From: Candidatus Endomicrobium neocapritermitis
Lineage (GTDB): Bacteria; Elusimicrobiota; Endomicrobiia; Endomicrobiales; Endomicrobiaceae
Direction of reading: 5' to 3'
DNA: 64,000 bases
Assembly (NCBI GenBank): GCA_009778325.1
Contig: WRJZ01000045.1
Span: forward strand, 1 to 64,000
The position numbers and the translations under genes were made by a program. This document shows positions 17,926 to 26,257 of this stretch, one piece after another. How positions within the stretch are numbered: the stretch's first letter is position 1; every line of letters starts with the position of its first letter. The notes beneath the pieces are model-generated. The model was not told the origin of the DNA, made no database searches, and saw nothing but the letters and a program-made list of their open reading frames with translations.

Positions 17926-17945
17926 GCCATTTCCTTTATAAACAT

Positions 17946-18983
17946 CTATTTTAATTCTTTTGCAATATCTTTAATGCTTGGCAAAGTTTTTTTGAACTCA
18001 GCTGGTAAATTTTGAGTGATTTGATAGTTGCTTACACCTATCGGGGTTTTTAAATTTCTTAAAGCATATTCCACAGTTGTTTTCAATTTTGTTTTACAAA
18101 TCAAAATACCGATGGTGTTATTGTCTTGTTTGGTTTTTAATTTGTCATCAATGGCGGATATATAAAAATTTAACTTGCCCGCAAATTCAGGTTTAAAATC
18201 CACAGACTTTAACTCCACAACGACATAGCAATGCAGGCGGGTATGATAAAACAGCAAATCAATAAAGTAATCTTTTTCATCAACTTCTATTTTGTATTGT
18301 CTGCCTGCAAAAGTAAAACCTGCTCCAAGTTCCAAGAGAAATTTCGAAAGCTGCCCGCAAAGAGCGTTTTCAAGTTCTTTTTCATCGTGTTTATCCCGTA
18401 TGGTAAGAAAATCAAAATTATACGGGTCTTTTATTATTTGTGAAGCCAAATCACTTTGAGGCTTTGGTAATTTAGCTTTAAAATTTGTTATAGATTTGCC
18501 CGTTCTCTTATACAAACGCCCTTCTATCTGATGCGTTAAAACGGAACGCGACCAATTGTTCTCTATTGTTTTGTTGATATAAAACAAGGCTTCTTCTTTA
18601 CTTGCGGTTTTAGCAAGAATAACAAGATTGTGTCCCCAAGGTATACTTGTTAATTTGCCAACAGCTTGTTGGCAAATTAACTTATTGGCAGCAAGTTGTT
18701 GCCAAAACAAATACCATTGCTTAATATAACGCAAGTTTGTATATGAAAATCCTTTCATCTCCGGAAAACTTTTCAACAAGTCTTCGCTCATTTTTTGTAA
18801 AAAGCTATCGCCCCATTTTGCGATTTTTTGAGCAAAGACAATTCTTTCGCCCATATGCCAATAAAGCGTAAGCAGCTCTTTATTTACTGATAAAGCCGCT
18901 TTAATTTGAGATTTTTGAATGCGAGTTTTTATATCGCTTATAAAATCCACGTAATTTATACCGTTAATTTTTTTTATTTTCAT
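17946..18983 (-). CDS. DUF1016 (YhcG-type) PD-(D/E)XK nuclease
   Basis: 345 aa from the ATG at 18983. The frame opens at 19100, but the extra 39 codons are unlike the family. The N-terminal DUF1016_N part (KAALSVNKELLTLYWHMGERI) and the C-terminal nuclease domain (DLLFYHTRLHCYVVVELK, FKPEFAGKLNFYISAIDD) are both present. Such proteins are linked to recombination and phage defence, but no mechanism can be assigned here. Residues around the LICQQAVGKL segment are encoded by a 15-bp perfect palindrome (18649-18681). Confidence 0.88.
   Translation of the reverse strand: MKIKKINGINYVDFISDIKTRIQKSQIKAALSVNKELLTLYWHMGERIVFAQKIAKWGDSFLQKMSEDLLKSFPEMKGFSYTNLRYIKQWYLFWQQLAANKLICQQAVGKLTSIPWGHNLVILAKTASKEEALFYINKTIENNWSRSVLTHQIEGRLYKRTGKSITNFKAKLPKPQSDLASQIIKDPYNFDFLTIRDKHDEKELENALCGQLSKFLLELGAGFTFAGRQYKIEVDEKDYFIDLLFYHTRLHCYVVVELKSVDFKPEFAGKLNFYISAIDDKLKTKQDNNTIGILICKTKLKTTVEYALRNLKTPIGVSNYQITQNLPAEFKKTLPSIKDIAKELK
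18649..18681. repeat. Perfect 15-bp palindrome with 3-nt loop inside the DUF1016 gene
   Basis: GTTAATTTGCCAACA (18649-18663) and TGTTGGCAAATTAAC (18667-18681) are exact reverse complements. A second imperfect hairpin (TTGGCAGCAA/TTGTTGCCAA) follows at once. The reading frame is kept. Confidence 0.85.
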
Positions 18984-19087
18984 ATGATTGCTTTTATACT
19001 TACCTGCACGGCTTACTCGATAAAACCGCCGCAAATGTGTCCGGGCAGCGACTAGATAGATTAATACCGAGATTATACAAAAGTTTT

Positions 19088-19113
19088 GAACCGGTCGCAA
19101 AATGCGACCGGGT
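19088..19113 (-). terminator. Hairpin downstream of the FMN reductase gene
   Basis: CCGGTCGCA, AAA loop, TGCGACCGG: a perfect 9-bp stem. It lies 15 nt beyond the stop at 19128. The run after it is TTCAAAACTTTTG, which is only partly T-rich, so terminator strength is uncertain. Confidence 0.5.
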
Positions 19114-19127
19114 TGCCTCTCTCATAA

Positions 19128-19751
19128 TTATCTTATAAAATTAGTTCTTTCGCGGATTGATTCTTCTTTAGGGAAAGGAATTCCGGATTTTTTGCCGGCT
19201 TCAAAACATTTCAACATCCAAGCCATATTTCTTGCCAAAACTCTCATAGTCTGTAACCCTTCCAAATCTTTTAAAACGTCTTCCGGCGAATTGCCGTGTA
19301 CCATGTTCCAATACTGCGAAGAAACTACCGGCATTTTTGATATGGTAAAATATTTATTCAGCTGGTCTAAAGCCGCTGTTGTACCGGCGCGCCTGGCTGA
19401 AACAATCGCGGCTCCAGGTTTATAAGCAAAATTTTTACCGCCTGAAAAAAACAATCTGTTTAAAAAAGCCAGAAGCGAACCGTTTGCAGCGGCATAGTAA
19501 ACGGGTGAACCTATAACAAAACCGTCAAAATCTTTTGCTTTTTTGGCAATTTCATTTACCGCATCATCAAAAACGCATCTGCCGAGTTCTGCGCATTTCC
19601 TGCACGCGATACAACCCTGCATCGGTTTATTTCCTATATGAAATATTTCACTGTCTATACCTTCTTCCTTCAAAGTTTTTACTATTTCATTTAACGCGGT
19701 ATAAGTGCAGCCTTTTTCTCTTGGGCTTCCGTTTATCAATAATACTTTCAT
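19128..19751 (-). CDS. NADPH-dependent FMN reductase family / iron-sulfur flavoprotein-like
   Basis: 207 aa flavodoxin-like fold. MKVLLINGSPREKGCTYTAL gives the FMN phosphate-binding loop, and SPVYYAAANGSL and AGTTAALDQL are further family motifs. A Cys cluster, C-x2-C-x2-C-x5-C (CIACRKCAELGRC, about 47-59), resembles the compact cluster of archaeal Isf proteins and may hold an Fe-S centre. It probably shuttles electrons in an anaerobic redox pathway. Its start overlaps the end of mazG by 65 nt in another frame. Confidence 0.85.
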   Translation of the reverse strand: MKVLLINGSPREKGCTYTALNEIVKTLKEEGIDSEIFHIGNKPMQGCIACRKCAELGRCVFDDAVNEIAKKAKDFDGFVIGSPVYYAAANGSLLAFLNRLFFSGGKNFAYKPGAAIVSARRAGTTAALDQLNKYFTISKMPVVSSQYWNMVHGNSPEDVLKDLEGLQTMRVLARNMAWMLKCFEAGKKSGIPFPKEESIRERTNFIR

Positions 19752-20163
19752 TATATTTCCCTCTCCTTGATTTGGAACTTTGCGCCTTTTCTTTTGCTTT
19801 AACTTCTTTCCACATAATTTCTATGTCTTTTGTGGTTTTAACTTTATAGTTTCCGTAAACGTGAGGATGACGGCGGATAAGCTTTTTGTTTAATATGCTT
19901 ATTATGCCTGCTATATCAAATTGTTTGTTTTCCTTGCCGATTTGCGCGTGAAAAACAACCTGAAGAAGAATATCTCCGAGCTCTTCTTCAAGGTTTTTCA
20001 TATCTTTTTTACGCACTGCTTTTTTTAATTCCTGCGATTCTTCAATAAGATATTTTACAAGCGACTCATGCGTCTGTTCTTTGTCCCAAATACAGCCGTT
20101 TTCTGAACGCAGTTTTGCCATAATGCCTACAAGCTTCTCAAACTCTTTTAAATACTTTTTCAT
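19687..20163 (-). CDS. mazG: Nucleoside triphosphate pyrophosphohydrolase MazG
   Basis: 158 aa from the ATG at 20163, which has an AAGGAAG ribosome site. Upstream codons to 20205 are repeat-derived. A single MazG domain is visible, with CIWDKEQTHESLVKYLIEES and EELGDILLQVVFHAQIG metal-binding helices (E-x2-E-x-D type). E. coli MazG has two such domains (about 263 aa), so this is the short one-domain form. It hydrolyses non-canonical or excess NTPs. The basic C-terminal tail runs 65 nt into the FMN reductase gene. Confidence 0.88.
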   Translation of the reverse strand: MKKYLKEFEKLVGIMAKLRSENGCIWDKEQTHESLVKYLIEESQELKKAVRKKDMKNLEEELGDILLQVVFHAQIGKENKQFDIAGIISILNKKLIRRHPHVYGNYKVKTTKDIEIMWKEVKAKEKAQSSKSRRGKYNESIIDKRKPKRKRLHLYRVK

Positions 20164-20176
20164 TCTTCTTCCTTTA

Positions 20177-20232
20177 ACAGCAGTAACTCTGCATCTCTGC
20201 CTCACTGCATCCCTGCATCGCCGTTGTCTTTA
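20177..20232. repeat. Family E arm (partial element)
   Basis: One arm of CTGCATCTCTGCCTCACTGC type with CCGTTGTCTTT core fragments lies between comM and mazG. No matching left arm is seen, so it is a partial copy. Confidence 0.7.
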
Positions 20233-21753
20233 TTGTCTATCAAAAGCGCGGTATTGAATAGCTTCGGCAATGTGTGCCGTTTTTATGTTTTCGCTGTTGT
20301 CCAAATCCGCGATTGTTCTTGCTACTTTTAAAATCCTGTCGTAAGCTCTTGCCGATAAACCGAGTTTCTCAATGGCATTTTTTAAAATAGATTTCGCGGC
20401 ATCATCTAAAACGCAATATTTTTTGATATCTTTAACGCTCATTTGGGAGTTGGCGTGTATCTTCGAATTTTTAAATCTTTCCAGCTGTAAAGCTCTTGCT
20501 TTAACAACGCGTTCTTTAATTTTTTTTGAATTTTCACTTCCGGCAGGCATATCCGTAATCTCCGAAACTTTCAGCGCGGGCACTTCAATATGTATATCGA
20601 TTCTGTCCATAAGCGGACCTGATATTTTATTTCTGTATTTTTGTATCTGGTTTGGATTGCATACGCATTGTTTTTCTTTATTTCCGAGATTTCCGCACGG
20701 ACAGGGATTCATTGCAGCTACAAGCATAAAAGACGCCGGAAATATTATACTGTTTTTGGCACGGGAAACGGTTACGCATTTATCTTCAAGCGGCTGTCTC
20801 AAAACTTCCAGCGCGTCCCTTCTAAACTCGGCAAATTCGTCCAAAAATAAAACGCCGTTATGCGCAAGACTGACTTCGCCCGGTTTCGGATATGCTCCTC
20901 CGCCCGCCAAAGCAACCGATGAAACAGTGTGATGCGGGCTGCGGAAAGGCCTTTGTTTAATCAGCCCGCCGGAAAACGGCTGTCCGGAAGCAGACCATAT
21001 TTTTGTAGTTTCCACGGATTCGTCAAAAGACATCAGCGGAAGAATACCCGGTATTCTTTTTGCTATCATTGTTTTGCCCGAACCGGGAGGCCCGGACATT
21101 ATCATATTATGCCCGCCGGCCGCTGCAATTTCAGCTGCTCTTTTAGCGCCGAACTGTCCTTTAATATCGGCAAAATCAAAATCATTAAAATTACATTCTT
21201 CGGAATCTGTTTTAGCGTCATAAGTAAACGGACTTTGCTTTGTTTCGCCTTTTAAAAATTTGACAACGTCCACAAGCGTTTTAAACGGATAAACCTTTAC
21301 CGTTCCGGAAACCGCGGCTTCTTCTTTGTTATCAAAAGGAACGATAAACTTTCCTACTTTGCGTTTTTTCAAGCTTAAAGCTATCGGCAAAATGCCTTTA
21401 ACTCTTCTTATTTTACCGTCTAAGGCAAGTTCTCCCGCCGCGCAAAACCCGAGCAGCTGTTCTTTTTTTATTTTGCCGCTTGAGGCAAGTATGCCCAAAG
21501 CTATCGGAAGATCAAAAGCTCCGCCTTCTTTTTTTATGTCCGCCGGAGCGAGGTTTACGGTAATTTTTTTTGTAGGGAAGTCGAATCCTGAATTTTTCAG
21601 CGCGGCCGCTACCCTGTCGCGCGACTCTTTGACTGCAGCGTCGGGAAGACCTACTATGGAAAAAACCGGCATGCCGGATGATATGTACGTTTCAACTTCG
21701 ACTATATTCGCGTCTATGCCGCTTATCGCAGAAGAGTATATAAATGAAATCAT
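20230..21753 (-). CDS. comM: ComM/YifB family AAA+ ATPase (Mg chelatase-like)
   Basis: 507 aa with an N-terminal Lon-protease-like S5 fold (about 1-165), a Mg-chelatase AAA core with Walker A GPPGSGKTMIAKR and Walker B VLFLDEFAEF, a CPCGN...C zinc-like motif and the C-terminal Mg_chelatase_C domain. ComM is a helicase that promotes branch migration during natural transformation, which agrees with dprA nearby. Length and motifs are complete. Confidence 0.95.
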   Translation of the reverse strand: MISFIYSSAISGIDANIVEVETYISSGMPVFSIVGLPDAAVKESRDRVAAALKNSGFDFPTKKITVNLAPADIKKEGGAFDLPIALGILASSGKIKKEQLLGFCAAGELALDGKIRRVKGILPIALSLKKRKVGKFIVPFDNKEEAAVSGTVKVYPFKTLVDVVKFLKGETKQSPFTYDAKTDSEECNFNDFDFADIKGQFGAKRAAEIAAAGGHNMIMSGPPGSGKTMIAKRIPGILPLMSFDESVETTKIWSASGQPFSGGLIKQRPFRSPHHTVSSVALAGGGAYPKPGEVSLAHNGVLFLDEFAEFRRDALEVLRQPLEDKCVTVSRAKNSIIFPASFMLVAAMNPCPCGNLGNKEKQCVCNPNQIQKYRNKISGPLMDRIDIHIEVPALKVSEITDMPAGSENSKKIKERVVKARALQLERFKNSKIHANSQMSVKDIKKYCVLDDAAKSILKNAIEKLGLSARAYDRILKVARTIADLDNSENIKTAHIAEAIQYRAFDRQ

Positions 21754-21841
21754 TTTTTACCGCTTGTATTTTAATTTGATATTTAGTTTGATATATTATA
21801 TAACAAAATAAGCAAAATAAAAAAGAGCGAAAAGTAAGAAT

Positions 21842-21945
21842 ATGATGCATAGACGCATGGGGGCATAGATGCATGGTAACGGCAAAAACAAAACGACCAT
21901 AGCTGCTCCACGCATCCGCGCATCCTTGCTTCTGAGCTTCTAAAA
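21842..21945. repeat. Palindromic element, family E with B-like end
   Basis: ATGCATAGACGCATGGGGGC-type left arm, a GGTAACGGCAAAAACAAAAC core, and a right arm CACGCATCCGCGCATCC that runs into TTGCTTCTGAGCTTCTAAAA, which is family B-like. It is therefore a mixed element. It forms the leader of the following outer-membrane gene. Confidence 0.82.
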
Positions 21946-21956
21946 AAGGAGATGTT

Positions 21957-22535
21957 ATGAAAAAATTATTAGCAGCAGTAATGTTGACAAGCATGCTGTC
22001 CGGAGCAGCGTTTGCTTTCTCTAACTCAAAAGACGATCAGGAATTTATTGTCAAAGTAGGCGTGCAGCCGCAGGCAACCGCTTCAATTAACGGCCAAAAA
22101 TATGACACAAACCCTGGAATAAGCATGGGTTTCGAATATTTTAAATATTTTGGAAATATATTTGCCGCCGGAGCCGGAGCCGTATACGATCTCCCGAGAA
22201 AATTCAAAGACAGCGGCGCTGACGGAAGCATAAGCTTTGTGCCTATGTATGTCGGAGTAAAACTGCGCACTCCGCTTGAAGGGCTCAATAACAATTACGC
22301 TTTTTTTGCCGGAAGACTCGGATACAGCGCTTTTATGTATAGCGATATGCCAGGGATAAGGACTTCTTCAGGAGGACTTTATTGCGGAGCAGGACTTGGA
22401 GTAAGCCTAAGCTATCTGGTACTGGAAGCGGTATATTCGGTAAGCAATTACAGCTATACGATAGCCTCAACAGGAAGGACTTATGACGAAAAGTATTCGA
22501 CTATTACAATTTATGCCGGATTTAAGTTTGAATAG
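21957..22535 (+). CDS. Small outer-membrane beta-barrel protein
   Basis: 192 aa. A typical signal peptide (KKLLAAVMLTSMLSGAAFAF, cleavage near 21-22) is followed by alternating amphipathic beta strands rich in Gly, Tyr and Ser, and the protein ends in an aromatic strand (YAGFKFE). The size suits an 8-stranded OmpA/OmpX-like barrel. No specific family is recognised. AAAAGGAG lies upstream of the ATG. It is transcribed alone and ends at a bidirectional terminator. Confidence 0.8.
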   Translation: MKKLLAAVMLTSMLSGAAFAFSNSKDDQEFIVKVGVQPQATASINGQKYDTNPGISMGFEYFKYFGNIFAAGAGAVYDLPRKFKDSGADGSISFVPMYVGVKLRTPLEGLNNNYAFFAGRLGYSAFMYSDMPGIRTSSGGLYCGAGLGVSLSYLVLEAVYSVSNYSYTIASTGRTYDEKYSTITIYAGFKFE

Positions 22536-22547
22536 TATATTTTGAAT

Positions 22548-22589
22548 AAAAAAAAGAGAGATGAGTTTTCACGCATCTCTCTTTTTTTT
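22548..22589. terminator. Bidirectional intrinsic terminator
   Basis: The stem AAAAAAGAGAGATG/CATCTCTCTTTTTT has a 10-nt loop. A and T runs on both sides allow it to serve both the beta-barrel gene (plus) and the S8 protease gene (minus, stop at 22588). Confidence 0.88.
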
Positions 22590-24447
22590 ATTTTATAACG
22601 GCAACTTTTTTAACTTTTTTGCCGAACGGCGTATTATTTATCGTAATAAAATAAACTCCGGGAGCAATTTGCGAACCGTTTTGGTTTTTCAGATTCCACT
22701 CAATATATAATCTTCCGCTTTTCGATTGCAAATCCGATTGTGAAAAAGATTTTACAAACTCGCCTGTGACAGTATAAATGTTTATGCTTATAGGAGCGCT
22801 GTAAGGCAAATTTGTTATTTTAACATGCCCGTTTTTACTTATGCTTGACGGGTTTGGATAACATACAATCTCGCCGACATACGGGTCCGGAAGGGACTCT
22901 GTTCCAAGCACAAGTTTTCCACTGCCGTAGATATTATCCGGAGACGTGCCTATTTTACTGCTGTAAGATAACAATTTATCTTTAAGCTGGCTTACAGTCA
23001 TAGCGCTGTCCAAAGAAAGAAGCACAGCCGCTGCGCCGGAAATATGCGGAGTTGCCCCGGAAGTGCCGTTAAAACCGCGCGGACCGTATGATACCGTAGT
23101 AACCCAGGTCGGGCCTGTTATATCAGGCTTGCGAGCCTCTTGCAAAACCGTTGAAGGCTGAGAAGGTTTTCTTGTCGGCCCCCAGGAACTGTAGTATTCT
23201 ATCGGGCCGTTACTCCAGTTTGTGACGTTGACCGCTCCTACGGCAACAGCTTCCCTAGAGTCGGACGGCGAACTGAGGCTTGATTCCGACCTTATATCCG
23301 ACGCATTTACATAAGAGCCGTCAAAATACAATCTTATATTAACATCGTCATAAGAGTTTTCTTTTTGTATTTTTATCTTCACTTTTCTCGAATAAAATCC
23401 GTTTGAAACATAAACGCTCGGAGTGTTGCCCGTACTCCAAGCAGACGAGTCGAGCAGCGCGTTTGAAGCGCTGTCATACATATACATTGTGTATTTTTTA
23501 TTTCTCGCGGTAAAATCATCCCACATCATAGCTACCTCGCCGCTGGCAATTATATTAAGTTCAAGATAATCTTTTCCTCCGGGGAAAATCATCCAATTGC
23601 CGGCATCGCCGGTAAACATGCCGAACCACGACTGCTGAGCCTCATTCCCGGCCGCAAAAACCGGAAGAACGCCGTTGTTGTACGCATCCGTAGCCATTTG
23701 AGCAAAATCTCCGGTTCCGTCGCACCAGAAACCGGAGTCAAAACCTATTGAACCGCTTACTACTCTTATTCCCTCGGATTTACAGTAAGTAAAAGCGTTT
23801 TGCAGCGTAGTCGAATTATTAACTTTGAGCAGATACATTTGCGAGTCAGGCACAAAATCATAAACTATCTCTGCGCACGCGCTGCCGTGCTTCTCGGTTT
23901 CGGACGAAGCATTTACCGGAGGCTGGCCGGGTATCGTAAAATCTTTTGTTATAAGGGTTAACGGAAGCTCCCCTTTGCTCTGCAGGGACGAATACTGCGC
24001 GAACCCTACGTCAATAACGGCTATTTTAATGCCCGCGCCTCTTATATTATTATAATAATACGGCGTAGCGTTTACGGCGTCACGCCCTTCCGAAACCACG
24101 CGGGGTTTGATTTTTATATCTAAATCAATTCTTTCAACGCCTTTAATATTACCAAGCAAAGGAATCATATCCGCGGAAACTTTAGCGCTTAAAAAGTTTC
24201 TTGATTTTATATATTCTATTGCGCGCGACTGAAAAAAAGATACGTCGGCATTATCGGAATTGCCGTCCTGCGGGTAAAAAATCACGCCGATTTTTTCTTC
24301 TGGAACCGCTTTTGCTTTAGCAATGCTTTTTACCTGCGACGCCCTTTTGAGAAGGCTTTCGCTTATCTGCGGACCGCCGCTCTGCGCAAAAAGCGCGTTT
24401 GAGAATAAAAATATCAGAAGCAGTATAAAACTAAATTTCTTTTTCAT
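22588..24447 (-). CDS. Secreted subtilisin-like S8 serine protease with C-terminal sorting-type domain
   Basis: 619 aa. It has a signal peptide (1-21), a pro-region, and a peptidase S8 domain with catalytic D146 (IAVIDVGF), H187 (EKHGSACAE) and S463 (GTSGATPHISG). The last 90 residues (CYPNPSSISKNG ... GVYFITI ... KKVAVIK) match the FlgD-Ig/type IX-like sorting domains found on secreted proteins of Bacteroidota and several other phyla. It lies 12 nt behind a PorV/PorQ-like gene, which supports export by a type IX-like route. No T9SS core genes lie in this window. Confidence 0.9.
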   Translation of the reverse strand: MKKKFSFILLLIFLFSNALFAQSGGPQISESLLKRASQVKSIAKAKAVPEEKIGVIFYPQDGNSDNADVSFFQSRAIEYIKSRNFLSAKVSADMIPLLGNIKGVERIDLDIKIKPRVVSEGRDAVNATPYYYNNIRGAGIKIAVIDVGFAQYSSLQSKGELPLTLITKDFTIPGQPPVNASSETEKHGSACAEIVYDFVPDSQMYLLKVNNSTTLQNAFTYCKSEGIRVVSGSIGFDSGFWCDGTGDFAQMATDAYNNGVLPVFAAGNEAQQSWFGMFTGDAGNWMIFPGGKDYLELNIIASGEVAMMWDDFTARNKKYTMYMYDSASNALLDSSAWSTGNTPSVYVSNGFYSRKVKIKIQKENSYDDVNIRLYFDGSYVNASDIRSESSLSSPSDSREAVAVGAVNVTNWSNGPIEYYSSWGPTRKPSQPSTVLQEARKPDITGPTWVTTVSYGPRGFNGTSGATPHISGAAAVLLSLDSAMTVSQLKDKLLSYSSKIGTSPDNIYGSGKLVLGTESLPDPYVGEIVCYPNPSSISKNGHVKITNLPYSAPISINIYTVTGEFVKSFSQSDLQSKSGRLYIEWNLKNQNGSQIAPGVYFITINNTPFGKKVKKVAVIK

Positions 24448-24459
24448 TTTTTAACCTGG

Positions 24460-25380
24460 CTAAAAAGTTATTTGCAGCGAAACCATATTCGTATTCCCGA
24501 GGTCTCCGAAAGGGAGCCACGCGTAATCTATGGAAAAAAATCCGTATTCTATGCCGAATCCCGCGGACAGATTCCTGCCGTACCAGCTTTCGCTCAAAGA
24601 GCTGTTATTATTAATTAAAGGACAGCTGTAGCCAAGCCTTGCAAAAAGCTTTTTTTCATAATTAAATTCGCACGCGCCTTTAAGCCATACGGTTTCGTCA
24701 AAAAAAGCTCTGAGTTCAACGCCGTACATAAACATGGAGTTCAGCTCTTGCGGAGAATCCGCGATTGAAATATAGAAACTTGAAGGCATCTGGTATCCGT
24801 CAACGGCAGAGCCGATATTATCCGCTCCGGCGGACATATACCATGTTTCGTCAGACATATACATTGCAGCGGCGCTTAAGACTGTTCCGGAAATATCGCT
24901 GTCGTCAATTTTCTGGCGGACATATTTTACTCCGGCTCCCGCGTAAATTGCATTTGTTATCCTCCTGCCGTAAGACGCGCCGAAAAAAGCGTCGCTTGCG
25001 CCGAATGTTCCGTTTGCAACATAATCTCCGGCGGAATCCTCGAGATACGCGTCCATTTTTCCGTAATCAAATCCTCCGTAAGCAATGTTTACGCCGTGAT
25101 AGTCTCCTTTAAAAGGAATTGTTAAGCTTAATGAATGAAAAGACGTATCTTGAAAATATGCCGCGTAAGACGCGGAAAGAGATGTTCTGTCAAAAAAAGG
25201 AATCATTGCCGGATTTGAGCCTGCGGAATGGATATTTAAAGCATTGATTCCCGCAGTTGCCGCCTGGGAAGCGTTTAAAGGAATCTTTAAAAAATTAAAA
25301 AGAGTTGTTCCCGCCGCCGCGGCAAGCAAATCAGAATTTAAAAATGAAATTATTAATAAAGCGGCAATTGCCTTTCTCAT
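24460..25380 (-). CDS. PorV/PorQ family outer-membrane protein
   Basis: 306 aa. A signal peptide (about 1-21) is followed by the characteristic FLKIPLNASQAATAGINAL segment (about 29-47) and then beta-barrel strands ending in MVSLQITF. PorV and PorQ act in Bacteroidota type IX secretion as cargo shuttle and surface attachment components. Relatives occur widely in Elusimicrobiota-like genomes. It is the first gene of a pair with the S8 protease, which carries a matching C-terminal domain. Confidence 0.85.
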   Translation of the reverse strand: MRKAIAALLIISFLNSDLLAAAAGTTLFNFLKIPLNASQAATAGINALNIHSAGSNPAMIPFFDRTSLSASYAAYFQDTSFHSLSLTIPFKGDYHGVNIAYGGFDYGKMDAYLEDSAGDYVANGTFGASDAFFGASYGRRITNAIYAGAGVKYVRQKIDDSDISGTVLSAAAMYMSDETWYMSAGADNIGSAVDGYQMPSSFYISIADSPQELNSMFMYGVELRAFFDETVWLKGACEFNYEKKLFARLGYSCPLINNNSSLSESWYGRNLSAGFGIEYGFFSIDYAWLPFGDLGNTNMVSLQITF

Positions 25381-25436
25381 TGTGCACTCATTATACTTAT
25401 ATCAGTTCTTTTTTACCACATATTTTTACAAAATAA

Positions 25437-25470
25437 AAAAGGCCGCGGCAATTTAAATCCGCGGCCTTTT
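25437..25470 (-). terminator. Intrinsic terminator of the aquaporin gene
   Basis: AAAAGGCCGCGG and CCGCGGCCTTTT form a 12-bp stem with a 10-nt loop. On the minus strand it is followed by TTTTTATTTTG. It lies 27 nt beyond the aquaporin stop. Confidence 0.9.
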
Positions 25471-25496
25471 GAAATATCTAGAGTCTCTTCATCAAT

Positions 25497-26180
25497 TTAT
25501 GCAACTTTATTTCCCGGAGAGATAATTCTCCAAAGGCAAGCGCCTAACACCGCGCCAAGAACAGGCGCGACTATGAAAAGCCAAAGCTGCCCCATAGCAA
25601 CTGCGCCAGCAAATAAAGCCGGACCAAAACTTCTTGCGGGATTAACCGATGTGCCCGTAATAGGAATACATACAATATGTATTAAAACAAGCGTAAGTCC
25701 TATGGCAAGGCCTGCAAATTTCACATTGGCTTTAGGATTTGTCGCGCCTAAAATAACCATTATGAACAATGCAGTAAACACAGTCTCGGCGACGAATCCT
25801 ACTCCCATTGAATAACCTGCCGGAGAAGCTGATGATCCGTAACCGTTCTGCCCGACTGCCGCTGCCGCTGCCGTAAAAAAGTTGGAAGCCATGGTATAAA
25901 CGATAAAAGCGCCTATTGCCGCGCCGATAAACTGAAACAGTATATACATTAACGCGTCTTTTCTTTCTATTCCGCCGTTAATAAAAACGCCCACTGTGAC
26001 CGCAGGATTAATATGACATCCGGAAATAGGCCCTATAGCATAACACATTACCAAAACGGTAAGACCGAATGCAAAAGCAATACCGAGGAAACCCACATAA
26101 TCTCCGGCAAATACCGCGCTGCCGCAGCCCATCAAAACTAAAAACATTGTGCCCAACATTTCCGCAACGTATTTCTTCAT
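25497..26180 (-). CDS. aqpZ: Aquaporin Z-type water/glycerol channel
   Basis: 227 aa MIP family protein with six membrane helices. Both pore motifs are intact: HINPAVTVG (about 64) and SVNPARSFGP (about 182). The N-terminal AEMLGTMFLVLMGCGSA and the overall length match AqpZ rather than the longer GlpF. It is monocistronic with its own terminator. GGAGGA precedes the start. Confidence 0.93.
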   Translation of the reverse strand: MKKYVAEMLGTMFLVLMGCGSAVFAGDYVGFLGIAFAFGLTVLVMCYAIGPISGCHINPAVTVGVFINGGIERKDALMYILFQFIGAAIGAFIVYTMASNFFTAAAAAVGQNGYGSSASPAGYSMGVGFVAETVFTALFIMVILGATNPKANVKFAGLAIGLTLVLIHIVCIPITGTSVNPARSFGPALFAGAVAMGQLWLFIVAPVLGAVLGACLWRIISPGNKVA

Positions 26181-26257
26181 TTTTTACATCCTCCTTAAAA
26201 TTTAATGACAACGATATTGTATCTATTTTTATTATTTTTTTCAAAACAGGTTCGGTT

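Noticed and set aside
18984-19100. N-terminal extension of the DUF1016 protein
   Set aside because: No similarity to the family. The ATG at 18983 gives the expected start, though without a strong ribosome site.
20372-20932. 186-codon plus-strand frame in comM
   Set aside because: Antisense to the conserved AAA core of comM.
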